From Betaproteobacteria bacterium (GTDB taxonomy: Bacteria > Pseudomonadota > Gammaproteobacteria > Burkholderiales > SG8-41): 21,386 bases of DNA. Location: assembly GCA_029883965.1 (NCBI GenBank), contig JAOUIN010000016.1:1-21386 (forward strand). The letters are read 5' to 3'. A program made the position numbers and the translations under genes. This document shows, one piece after another, positions 15,562 to 21,386 of this stretch (the stretch's first letter is position 1; the number at the start of each line of letters is the position of its first letter). The notes below the pieces were generated by a model. That model had not been told where the DNA came from and searched no databases. It saw only the letters and a list, made by a program, of their open reading frames with translations.

Positions 15562-15567
15562 ATTGTA
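15562..15567 (-). promoter_or_regulatory. -10-like element for the his operon
   Basis: The minus strand has TACAAT in the context CGTTACAATTCAG, about 65 nt before the hisG ATG. No good -35 hexamer is seen 16-18 nt upstream. No His-codon-rich leader peptide or attenuator hairpin with a T-tract is visible between here and hisG. Confidence 0.35.
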
Positions 15568-15600
15568 ACGTATTCCCGCACGGGGACGGCGCGTATCCGG

Positions 15601-15629
15601 TTCACGAAACCGGCGCTGCGCGTTACACT
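15601..15629 (+). promoter_or_regulatory. Candidate promoter of the MlaF-like gene
   Basis: TTCACG (15601-15606, 4/6 to -35) and TACACT (15624-15629, 4/6 to -10) are separated by exactly 17 nt. Predicted initiation is about 30 nt before the ATG at 15667. It lies back to back with the hisG -10-like element in the 169-bp divergent gap. Confidence 0.4.
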
Positions 15630-15666
15630 CCATGCTCATTTCGCCATCCCGGACCGCCCCGTCAAC

Positions 15667-16470
15667 ATGAGCACCGACAACGTCGTAGAAATCAGGGATC
15701 TCGCGTTTTCCTATGGATCGCACGAGATCTTCAAGTCGGTGAACCTGACGATTCCGCGGGGTAAGGTCGTCGGCATCATGGGTGCCAGCGGTTGCGGCAA
15801 GACCACGTTGATGCGGCTGATCGGTGCCCAGCTGCAGCCGGCGCGCGGTACGGTCAACGTGCTCGGCGAGAACATCCACCGGCTTGACCGCAATGCACTG
15901 TACCGGCTGCGCCGCCGCATGGGCATGCAGTTTCAGCAGGGCGGGCTGTTCACCGACCTGTCGGTGTTCGAAAACATCGCCTTCCAGATGCGCGAGAAGA
16001 CTGATCTCGCTGAAGACATGATCAACGATCTCGTGTTGATGAAACTCAATGCCGTCGGCCTGCGCGGTGCGGCACAGCTGATGCCCGCTGAATGTTCCGG
16101 CGGCATGGTGCGGCGCGTCGGCCTCGCCCGCGCCATCGCGCTTGATCCCGATCTGATCATTTACGACGAACCGTTCGCAGGACTGGACCCGATTTCGTGC
16201 AATGTCGTCGGCAAGCTGATCCGCCGGCTCAATGATGCCCTGGGCGTGACCTCCATCGTCGTGTCATATGACGCGCAGGAATCGCTGAAGGCCATCGATT
16301 ACGTCTACTTCCTCGCCGACGGCAAGGTCGTTGCGCAGGGCACGACCGAAGAAGTCAAAAAATCCGCAGACCCGTTCGTCAAACAGTTCATCGGCGGCCT
16401 GCCCGACGGCCCGGTGCCGTTTCACTACAAGCGGAACGCTTACGCTGCGGACATGGATCTGCCGGCGTAA
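15667..16470 (+). CDS. MlaF-like ABC transporter ATPase, isolated and with altered catalytic motifs
   Basis: This 267-residue ABC ATPase closely follows MlaF, the ATPase of the phospholipid-trafficking Mla (MCE) system. Walker A is GASGCGKTT (39-47), the Q-loop is FQQGGLF with Q90, Walker B is LIIYDEPFAGLD with D167/E168, and the C-terminal FIGGLPDGPVPFHY is a typical MlaF tail. Two catalytic positions deviate. The signature motif reads CSGGM (143-147) where LSGGM/LSGGQ is usual. The switch position reads VSYD with Y201 (codon TAT) where MlaF has VSHD. No mlaE, mlaD or other Mla gene is adjacent. In related genomes the mla operon usually lies beyond the BolA gene, off this window, so this may be a second, degenerate or specialised copy. 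There is no clear Shine-Dalgarno. Confidence 0.88.
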   Translation: MSTDNVVEIRDLAFSYGSHEIFKSVNLTIPRGKVVGIMGASGCGKTTLMRLIGAQLQPARGTVNVLGENIHRLDRNALYRLRRRMGMQFQQGGLFTDLSVFENIAFQMREKTDLAEDMINDLVLMKLNAVGLRGAAQLMPAECSGGMVRRVGLARAIALDPDLIIYDEPFAGLDPISCNVVGKLIRRLNDALGVTSIVVSYDAQESLKAIDYVYFLADGKVVAQGTTEEVKKSADPFVKQFIGGLPDGPVPFHYKRNAYAADMDLPA

Positions 16471-16777
16471 AGCGGTAGTCAGTCAAAGCCGGCCATTCGC
16501 TGGCTGCAACCTTCAGCTTCGCTGCGCTCCCCATGCGGGAAATTGCCAAGCACTGGAAACCGGCTTTTTGAATGGGCCAGGCTGCGGCTTCCGACCCGAA
16601 GCGGACGCGCGCTCTTCTACATTGCGGTCATTGGAGATCACCTTCGCACACTTCTGAATCTTGGATTTCACCGCACCTTCAGGAGGCCGTGTGTGGTTGC
16701 GGCCCCGAATCAGGGACACCGGCCAGCGACGCGTCAGGATTCCAAACGCGCCCTTGCATGACGCGATCGGGCCGCGC
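16471..16777. other. 307-bp gap without a supportable gene
   Basis: The gap lies between the convergent ends of the MlaF-like gene and the 111-residue protein gene. Short open frames exist on both strands, but none has a convincing ribosome site or recognisable sequence. An 8-bp inverted repeat, AAAGCCGG (16485-16492) with CCGGCTTT (16560-16567), is followed on the plus strand by TTTG. With 67 nt between the arms it is a poor terminator. The stretch could be remnant sequence. Confidence 0.5.
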
Positions 16778-17113
16778 TTAGGAGTCGCTCGATTTCGCGC
16801 TCCCGTCGTAGACTTGAATCTGGTCCAAGTTGTCTAGGATCATATGTTCCAACGACTCGAGGCGCAGCATAGCGAAGGTCTTCGCGGTGTCAAGAAATTG
16901 GAAACTGTAGACGCCGTCGAAACCTTTTCCGGCGGCTTTGAGACGCTGGTAAAGCTCGATGGCGTCGCGTTGGCGAAAGATGATGTCCTTACGCGCCTTG
17001 CGATAGCCCGGGCGTCCCTGCTCGATCTTGCGCAAAGTGACGCGCTTCGCATCGATGCTCACAGTGAATATCGGAGCAGTGTCGGTTTTGGCCATGGTTG
17101 TCTGTTCATCCAT
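16778..17113 (-). CDS. Unrecognised 111-residue protein coupled to ppk2
   Basis: I do not recognise this family. The product is soluble-looking with no signal peptide or membrane span. It starts with a short variable stretch, then alternates basic and hydrophobic segments (ITLRKIEQG-like VTLRKIEQGRPGYRKARKD, then FRQRDAIELYQRLKAAGKGFDGVY). It ends with a Leu/Asp-rich part (LESLEHMILDNLDQIQVYDG). Its ATG lies 3 nt after the ppk2 stop (TAGGTAATG), strong evidence for co-translation with the kinase. An in-frame ATG at 17095 is an alternative start. The region looks less GC-rich than the his genes. It may modulate or partner the kinase, which is inference from position only. Confidence 0.75.
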   Translation of the reverse strand: MDEQTTMAKTDTAPIFTVSIDAKRVTLRKIEQGRPGYRKARKDIIFRQRDAIELYQRLKAAGKGFDGVYSFQFLDTAKTFAMLRLESLEHMILDNLDQIQVYDGSAKSSDS

Positions 17114-17116
17114 TAC

Positions 17117-18022
17117 CTAAAAAATTTCAGGAACGAAGTTCTGAGTTTCCAGTGGCGGGCGGGCATAGCCTTCGCGCTTTTCCGGCTTTCGCGGGGAAAG
17201 TTTCATCTTTTTAGGCGTTACATCCTTGTAGGGAAGCAGGCGCAAGAAGTGGCTAATACAGTTGAGGTGGGCGCGCTTCTTGTTGTCCGAATTCACCACG
17301 TACCACCTTGCCTGCTCAATATCGGTATGGACGAGCATGTCGTCCTTGGCTCGCGAGTACTCCTGCCACCGGTTGCGCGCTTCCATGTCCATCGGCGAGA
17401 GCTTCCAGCGTTTTGTCGGGTCCTCGACCCTGGACCTGAAGCGGCGTTCCTGCTCCTCATCGCTGACCGAAAACCAGTATTTCACGATGGTGATGCCCGA
17501 ACGCACCAGCATGCGCTCGAATTCCGGACAGGAGCGCAAGAACTCCCAGTATTCCGCGTCGGAGCAGAATCCCATGACGCGCTCGACGCCGGCACGGTTG
17601 TACCAGGAACGGTCGAACAACACCAATTCGCCAGCTGCTGGCAACATGGCACAGTAGCGCTGGAAATACCACTCGGTTTTCTGACGCTCGGTTGGCGTAC
17701 CGAGGGCTACCACGCGGCAAGTGCGGGGATTAAGCGGTTCGACGATGCGCTTGATAACGCCCCCCTTGCCTGCGGCATCGCGGCCTTCGAATAAAACCAC
17801 GACCTTGCGACCCTCGTGCTTGATCCATTCCTGCAGTTTGACCAGTTCGATATGCAGGCTGCGCAACTCGTCCGCGTAGAATTTGTTGCGCTTCTTCTTC
17901 TTCACTTTGGGATCGGCAAGCGGACTCAGCTTCTCGGGCACCGCGGTCCCCCGCTTCGGATCAACCGTTTTGGCCTTCACGGCATGCTGATTCTTAGTCT
18001 TGGCCATCAGTTGTTTGCCCAT
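17117..18022 (-). CDS. ppk2: Polyphosphate kinase 2 (class I type)
   Basis: PPK2 transfers phosphate between polyphosphate and nucleoside di- or monophosphates. One-domain class I enzymes mostly make NTP from NDP. The product is 301 residues. A basic Lys-rich N-terminal stretch (about 1-48) is followed by the P-loop GRDAAGKGG (80-88), GTPTERQKTEWYFQRY and the Walker B-like LFDRSWYNRAGVERV (D137, R138). A helical lid follows, with SDEEQERRFRSR and DPTKRWKLSPMD. The C-terminal tail is Lys/Pro-rich. The ATG at 18022 is chosen because a GGTGGGG lies just upstream and the protein then has class I length; the ATG at 18007 is an alternative. The frame is open further upstream but without homology. 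It is coupled to the 111-residue gene downstream. The exact nucleotide preference cannot be read here. Confidence 0.93.
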   Translation of the reverse strand: MGKQLMAKTKNQHAVKAKTVDPKRGTAVPEKLSPLADPKVKKKKRNKFYADELRSLHIELVKLQEWIKHEGRKVVVLFEGRDAAGKGGVIKRIVEPLNPRTCRVVALGTPTERQKTEWYFQRYCAMLPAAGELVLFDRSWYNRAGVERVMGFCSDAEYWEFLRSCPEFERMLVRSGITIVKYWFSVSDEEQERRFRSRVEDPTKRWKLSPMDMEARNRWQEYSRAKDDMLVHTDIEQARWYVVNSDNKKRAHLNCISHFLRLLPYKDVTPKKMKLSPRKPEKREGYARPPLETQNFVPEIF

Positions 18023-18033
18023 AACGCCCCACC

Positions 18034-18153
18034 TTACCCAGACGCGGCAGCAAAAGATCCCCCCAATTGGGGCGCCACGTCCGTGAAATTCTGAAATGCG
18101 ATTGACACTACGAGAAGCATATTCCAAAAAAGCCCCGAACGAAAACTCTTCAT
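18034..18153 (-). CDS. Possible 39-residue hydrophobic peptide upstream of ppk2
   Basis: A short frame starts with ATG at 18153, preceded by AAAGGAG with 8-nt spacing, the clearest ribosome site in this part of the window. It encodes 39 residues: a basic start (MKSFRSG), a hydrophobic run (LFWNMLLVVSIAF, 8-20), then a polar/small-residue tail ending AAASG. It looks like a tiny membrane or exported peptide. It stops 11 nt before the ppk2 ATG, inside the kinase's own ribosome-site region, so it could be a leader peptide coupled to ppk2. It has no known family that I recognise. A perfect CCCCAATTGGGG palindrome (18061-18072) lies in it. Confidence 0.5.
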   Translation of the reverse strand: MKSFRSGLFWNMLLVVSIAFQNFTDVAPQLGGSFAAASG

Positions 18154-18181
18154 CGGCGGTTACTCCTTTTCCTGATTTTGT

Positions 18182-18195
18182 TTGATAAAAGTCAA
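18182..18195. promoter_or_regulatory. FNR/ANR-type binding site candidate
   Basis: TTGATAAAAGTCAA matches the FNR/ANR consensus TTGAT-N4-ATCAA at 9 of 10 fixed positions. Its reverse is TTGAC-N4-ATCAA, a common ANR-type form. It lies 28 bp upstream of the 39-residue frame and 159 bp upstream of the ppk2 start. No -10 element is placed for classic activation at -41.5, so repression or a more distant role is possible. Confidence 0.45.
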
Positions 18196-18354
18196 AAAAA
18201 TGTATGCAATTACGGAATTGACTGCAGGAGTGACCGACCGGTTGAATCCGCAGCCGATAGCGGACATCCTCTGTGGGTTGCCCGCCATCTAAGTCACCCG
18301 TGTGTCTACCGAAACATGGCTTCAGCAAATTGATGGACCACTCTCCACCATCAT

Positions 18355-18870
18355 TCAGCCTTCGCCACTGAATAGTTTCTCCCAATTCCCCGGCAGTTCA
18401 GGTATGCCGGTCATGGCCTTGAATTTCTCCGGGGGCAGCGGAATCACCTTGAATGCGCCTTCAGCCAGCAGAATGTTCCCGGCATCGCGCGCTTCGGCGC
18501 GGACTTCGATGGCTGTCCACAAATCATCGCTTTCCACATGCACGGTCGCCGACAGCGCAAGCGTCCTGCCCTGAAACGCGGGCCGGTGGTACTTCATGGT
18601 TGCCGACCGCAGGATCCAAATGGCTTTGGTATTGCGCAACACCATGCCGCTCCAGCTCGCCATGCAGTCGAGCGCGGTGTAAATGGCGCCGCCGTGGGTG
18701 ATGCCGGGAAAGCCGGTCATGTGCGGCTGCGGATGAAACTCCCCCAATATGCAATCGGGGTTCGCCGGGTCAAGGCGCACCGTGATGTGCAGGCCGTGCG
18801 GGTTGGCCGGCCCGCAGCCGAAACAGTCATTGCCGGGGAGCAATTCGTCGCTGAGGGATGGTCCAGTCAT
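18355..18870 (-). CDS. Hotdog-fold thioesterase, PaaI-like
   Basis: This 171-residue protein of the PaaI-like hotdog superfamily probably hydrolyses an acyl-CoA thioester in the cytoplasm. The N-terminal motif CFGCGPANPHGL (C16, C19) is typical of one PaaI-like subgroup. The core GFPGITHGGAIYTALDCM holds H59-G60-G61 and D68 at the expected active-site helix. AGRTL-like FQGRTLALSATV and the following strands complete the fold. AGGAG lies 8 nt before the ATG. It follows the dioxygenase pair on the same strand after 115 AT-rich bases. It could act in the same aromatic catabolic context, but the substrate is unknown. Confidence 0.85.
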   Translation of the reverse strand: MTGPSLSDELLPGNDCFGCGPANPHGLHITVRLDPANPDCILGEFHPQPHMTGFPGITHGGAIYTALDCMASWSGMVLRNTKAIWILRSATMKYHRPAFQGRTLALSATVHVESDDLWTAIEVRAEARDAGNILLAEGAFKVIPLPPEKFKAMTGIPELPGNWEKLFSGEG

Positions 18871-18985
18871 GGTCGGACTCCTGCGTCGTGACCTGAGCAG
18901 ATCCGGTATGCGGCCTCAACAGGTCGATATAAATATCAATTAAATCAATATTTTATATGATACTCGCGCGGCAACGCCCACGCCA
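18871..18985. other. AT-rich spacer between ligB-like and thioesterase genes
   Basis: Positions 18927-18959 are nearly all A/T in otherwise GC-rich DNA. On the minus strand they contain the direct repeat ATTGAT-TTA-ATTGAT. This is a plausible promoter or protein-binding site for the thioesterase gene, but I could not assign a -35/-10 pair with proper spacing. Confidence 0.3.
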
Positions 18986-19816
18986 TCAGGCGTGCAGATT
19001 CCACGCTGCGAAACCGCAGCCGACGATGACTTCGGGCACCGCGCTGTAATTGATCAGCTCGAACCCGCGCCCGCCGGCCGCGCCGTGTGCAGCCACCCAG
19101 TTGCGGATTTCGGAGCCGCCGTTGCCGACCTGCGGCAGGCGCTGCGTCAAAAATTCACACAACGCCGCGGGATCGCCCTGCTCGAAATGGTTAATGCATT
19201 CGCGGTCGAATTCTTCTTCGATCAGGCCCATCGTCGCCTCACCGATGGAATGGCTGAGGCCGCCGCTGCCGAGCACGCCGACGCGCAGATCGCCGGGCAT
19301 GGTCGCAATTGCACGGGCGAGCATTTCACCCCAGGCGTAGCAGCGTGACACGGTCGGAAACGGCGGCTCGATATCGTTGAACACCACGGGCACGATCGGC
19401 AACGGATTTACGCCCGCCTTCAGCAGCGGGATGCAGAAACCGTGATCGAGGATCATCCGGTGCGACACCGACGGCTCGAATCCCGAAGCGAGCGCGGTAT
19501 CGAGGATGTGGCGCGCGAGCTGTGGATGCCCCGGCATGGTCTCGTGCGGGAATTCCTTCATCATCCATGGCTCGTTGGGCCCGGCATGCGTTTCGCCGAC
19601 GCCGACGCAGATCATCGGCAGGTTGTCGATGAAAAAATTGACCCAGTGGTCGGGTGAAATGATCACCAATGCATCAAGTCGAGCCGCCCTGATGCGGCGA
19701 CCCAGCTCATCGAACGCGCCGGTCAGCGCCTCTTTGTGCGCAGCGCTGACACTGTCCCATTTGCGGATGATCAGCGGCCCGTGGCTCGCTGCATAAACAC
19801 CGGCGAGCTTAGCCAT
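18986..19816 (-). CDS. Class III extradiol dioxygenase, LigB-type catalytic subunit
   Basis: This 276-residue protein of the LigB superfamily cleaves catechol-type rings next to the diol using non-heme Fe(II). Likely metal ligands are H12 (ASHGP), H57 (SPDHWVNFF) and E236 (NGGSEIRNW). H189 in GGLSHS matches the catalytic His of protocatechuate 4,5-dioxygenase, and LDHGF (124-128) is also family-typical. It overlaps the LigA-like gene by 8 nt (ATGGCTAA), so the two are translationally coupled and probably form a complex. The substrate cannot be stated. Protocatechuate, gallate or another diol are possible, and no other ring-degradation genes are in the window. Confidence 0.9.
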   Translation of the reverse strand: MAKLAGVYAASHGPLIIRKWDSVSAAHKEALTGAFDELGRRIRAARLDALVIISPDHWVNFFIDNLPMICVGVGETHAGPNEPWMMKEFPHETMPGHPQLARHILDTALASGFEPSVSHRMILDHGFCIPLLKAGVNPLPIVPVVFNDIEPPFPTVSRCYAWGEMLARAIATMPGDLRVGVLGSGGLSHSIGEATMGLIEEEFDRECINHFEQGDPAALCEFLTQRLPQVGNGGSEIRNWVAAHGAAGGRGFELINYSAVPEVIVGCGFAAWNLHA

Positions 19817-20075
19817 GTGGTCCTCCGGTTGCGCGGATGCGCTTCATGAATTCGTCATCGGGCATGCCCGCGACCAGAAAATAAAACCGCAGCAGGTACG
19901 GATTGACCAGCCCGGCCAGATAACCGACGTCATCCGCTTCGACCGCGGCGCGCACCTCGGGGCTCAGTACATAACGGTCGAGCACCGCAGCACGTCCCGC
20001 GCGGTATTCAGCCGCCTTCGCCGGATCCTGCAGGTCAAAGAACAGTTTGTTCAGGGCGTAATCGCGCGTGGCCAT
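19809..20075 (-). CDS. LigA-type small subunit of extradiol dioxygenase
   Basis: This 88-residue helical protein matches the LigA domain, the small alpha subunit that caps the active site of LigAB dioxygenases. Supporting segments are ALNKLFFDLQDPAKAAEYR and EADDVGYLAGLVNPYLLRFYFLVAG. It is shorter than the 139-residue Sphingobium LigA, close to the bare domain. A GAGG lies about 9 nt before the ATG, inside the end of murA. Only 10 nt separate it from the murA stop, so transcription from murA is expected. It overlaps the LigB-type gene. Confidence 0.85.
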   Translation of the reverse strand: MATRDYALNKLFFDLQDPAKAAEYRAGRAAVLDRYVLSPEVRAAVEADDVGYLAGLVNPYLLRFYFLVAGMPDDEFMKRIRATGGPHG

Positions 20076-20085
20076 GTTCCCGTCC

Positions 20086-21339
20086 TCAGTTCACCCGCCG
20101 GATGCGTGCACCCAGCTTCGACAATTTCTCTTCGATGCGCTCGTAACCGCGATCGAGATGGTAAATCCGCTCAATGGTCGTTTTGCCCCGCGCGATCAAC
20201 CCGGCAACCACAAGACTGGCAGAGGCGCGCAGGTCGGTCGCCATCACGGTTGCGCCATTCAATCCGGCAACGCCCTTGATTACCGCAGTATTGCCTTCGA
20301 CCTCGATATTCGCGCCCAGCCGCTGCAGTTCCTGCACATGCATGAAGCGGTTCTCGAATATGGTTTCGACAACGCGCGACGCACCCTGTGCCACGCTGTT
20401 CAGCGCCATGAACTGCGCCTGCATGTCGGTCGGAAACGCCGGGTATGGCGCCGTGCGCACATTGACGGCTTTTTTCGCACCATTGGCCCGGACCTGTATC
20501 CAGTCGCTGCCGGTTTCGATGCTTACGCCCATTTCACGGAGTTTACCGAGCACGGCATCGAGCGTATCGGGTCGCACACCGGTCAGCCTGACGTCGCCGC
20601 CGGTGGCCGCCACCGCAACCAGGAAAGTGCCGGTCTCGATTCGGTCCGGCATCACGCTGTGACGCGCACCGTGCAGGCGCTCGACCCCTTCAACGGTAAT
20701 CACGTCGGTGCCGGCACCGCTGATCTTCGCCCCCATCGCCGTCAGACAGGCGGCAAGGTCGGGCACCTCCGGTTCACGTGCGGCGTTCTCGATGACGGTA
20801 ACGCCGTCGGCCAGCGTGGCCGCCATCATCAGGTTCTCGGTGCCGGTCACGGTCACAAGATCCATGCAGATGCGCGCCCCCTTCAGCCGGCCCGCGCGCG
20901 CAATCATGTAACCCTCTTCCATGGCGATGGTCGCGCCCATCGCCTGCAATCCCTTCAGGTGCTGGTCCACCGGGCGCAGGCCGATGGCGCAGCCGCCAGG
21001 GAGCGACACCCGCGCCTCGCCCAGACGCGCGACCAGCGGCCCCAGCACCAGCACCGATGCGCGCATGGTTTTCACCAGTTCGTACGGCGCCACCGGGTCG
21101 GTTATTTTTTCGGCGCGCAGTTCCACGCCGCCCTTCTCATCCAGCGATGTGGTCACGCCCATCTGCATCAGCAGATTGAGCATGGTCGACACATCGCGCA
21201 GATGCGGCACGTTTTCAACGATCAGTGCTTCACCGGTCAGCAGCGCTGCCGTAAGTATCGGCAACGCGGCGTTCTTCGCGCCGGAGATGGTGACCGTTCC
21301 TGACAGCGGAACGCCGCCTTCGATGACCAACTTATCCAT
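20086..21339 (-). CDS. murA: UDP-N-acetylglucosamine 1-carboxyvinyltransferase
   Basis: MurA adds enolpyruvate from PEP to UDP-GlcNAc, the first committed step of peptidoglycan synthesis and the target of fosfomycin. It is 417 residues, full length. K22-N23 in SGAKNAALPIL and the catalytic C117 in LPGGCAIGLRPVDQH are present, so it is the Cys form expected to be fosfomycin-sensitive. TAPYPAFPTDMQAQ and EIRPAG-like SLVVAGLIARG near the C-terminus are family-typical. It lies 9 nt downstream of the BolA-type gene. In relatives hisG follows murA; here other genes intervene. Confidence 0.98.
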   Translation of the reverse strand: MDKLVIEGGVPLSGTVTISGAKNAALPILTAALLTGEALIVENVPHLRDVSTMLNLLMQMGVTTSLDEKGGVELRAEKITDPVAPYELVKTMRASVLVLGPLVARLGEARVSLPGGCAIGLRPVDQHLKGLQAMGATIAMEEGYMIARAGRLKGARICMDLVTVTGTENLMMAATLADGVTVIENAAREPEVPDLAACLTAMGAKISGAGTDVITVEGVERLHGARHSVMPDRIETGTFLVAVAATGGDVRLTGVRPDTLDAVLGKLREMGVSIETGSDWIQVRANGAKKAVNVRTAPYPAFPTDMQAQFMALNSVAQGASRVVETIFENRFMHVQELQRLGANIEVEGNTAVIKGVAGLNGATVMATDLRASASLVVAGLIARGKTTIERIYHLDRGYERIEEKLSKLGARIRRVN

Positions 21340-21348
21340 GAATAAGAC

Positions 21349-21386
21349 TTAGCCCTGCCACTGTTCCGGCGTCAGCGTTTTCATCG
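21349..21386 (-). CDS. C-terminal fragment, probably BolA/IbaG-family protein
   Basis: Only the last 11 whole codons before a TAA are in the window, reading MKTLTPEQWQG. This end fits the IbaG/BolA-type proteins that commonly precede murA in betaproteobacteria, and the strand and 9-nt spacing to murA agree. The fragment is too short for certainty. Confidence 0.5.
   Translation of the reverse strand, partial: MKTLTPEQWQG

Noticed and set aside
16484..16570. Inverted repeat CAAAGCCGG/CCGGCTTTTTG as terminator of the MlaF-like gene
   Set aside because: The arms are 8 bp and 67 nt apart, too far for an efficient intrinsic terminator. It is noted only in the gap entry.
16844..17794. Plus-strand frame opposite ppk2 and the 111-residue gene
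   Set aside because: It overlaps conserved PPK2 motifs on the other strand and shows no recognisable domain.
18023..18385. N-terminal extension of ppk2 upstream of 18022
   Set aside because: The extra residues are unlike PPK2, overlap the end of the thioesterase gene and the candidate FNR box, and a good ribosome site precedes 18022.
20068..21303. 411-codon plus-strand frame opposite murA
   Set aside because: It mirrors murA over its full length and has the His/Arg/Gln-rich composition of a shadow frame.

Overview
This window reads as chromosomal DNA of a GC-rich betaproteobacterium, probably Burkholderiales or a near relative. Three things point there: the gene order (cytochrome bc1 genes, a Nif3-like gene, a DegS-type protease, tatCBA, a full his operon, murA and a BolA-type gene), a free-standing Bug-type periplasmic receptor, and a short-form HisG. 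I saw no tRNA, rRNA, CRISPR array, insertion sequence or phage gene.

Layout. On the minus strand, petA-petB-petC (1-2574, petC cut by the window edge) encode the cytochrome bc1 complex. Next comes a small accessory patch: a Bug/TctC receptor (-), a divergent GlcG-like heme-binding-family gene (+) and a small exported protein with a cysteine-flanked C-terminal motif (-). The conserved block then resumes with a Nif3/YbgI protein (-), a single-PDZ trypsin-like protease (+) and tatA-tatB-tatC (-). The Tat pathway is the expected export route of the Rieske protein encoded by petA. Upstream of tatA lies a complete minus-strand histidine operon, hisG-D-C-B-H-A-F-I-E (8620-15497). It covers the pathway from PRPP except for histidinol-phosphate phosphatase and the HisZ partner that a short HisG needs; neither is in the window.

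From 15498 to 20085 the usual murA-his neighbourhood is interrupted. This stretch holds a lone MlaF-like ABC ATPase (+) whose switch histidine is replaced by tyrosine, a 307-bp gap without a convincing gene, and a minus-strand group. That group is a possible 39-residue membrane or exported peptide, a class I polyphosphate kinase 2, and an unrecognised 111-residue protein starting 3 nt after the kinase stop. A near-consensus FNR/ANR-type box lies upstream. Further along are a hotdog thioesterase and a LigA/LigB-type extradiol dioxygenase pair that directly follows murA. The last 38 bases are the C-terminus of what is probably a BolA/IbaG-family protein.

Most of the window is housekeeping. The parts most worth a second look are the ppk2 cluster with its small partners, the mutated MlaF paralogue, and the dioxygenase pair read through from murA.
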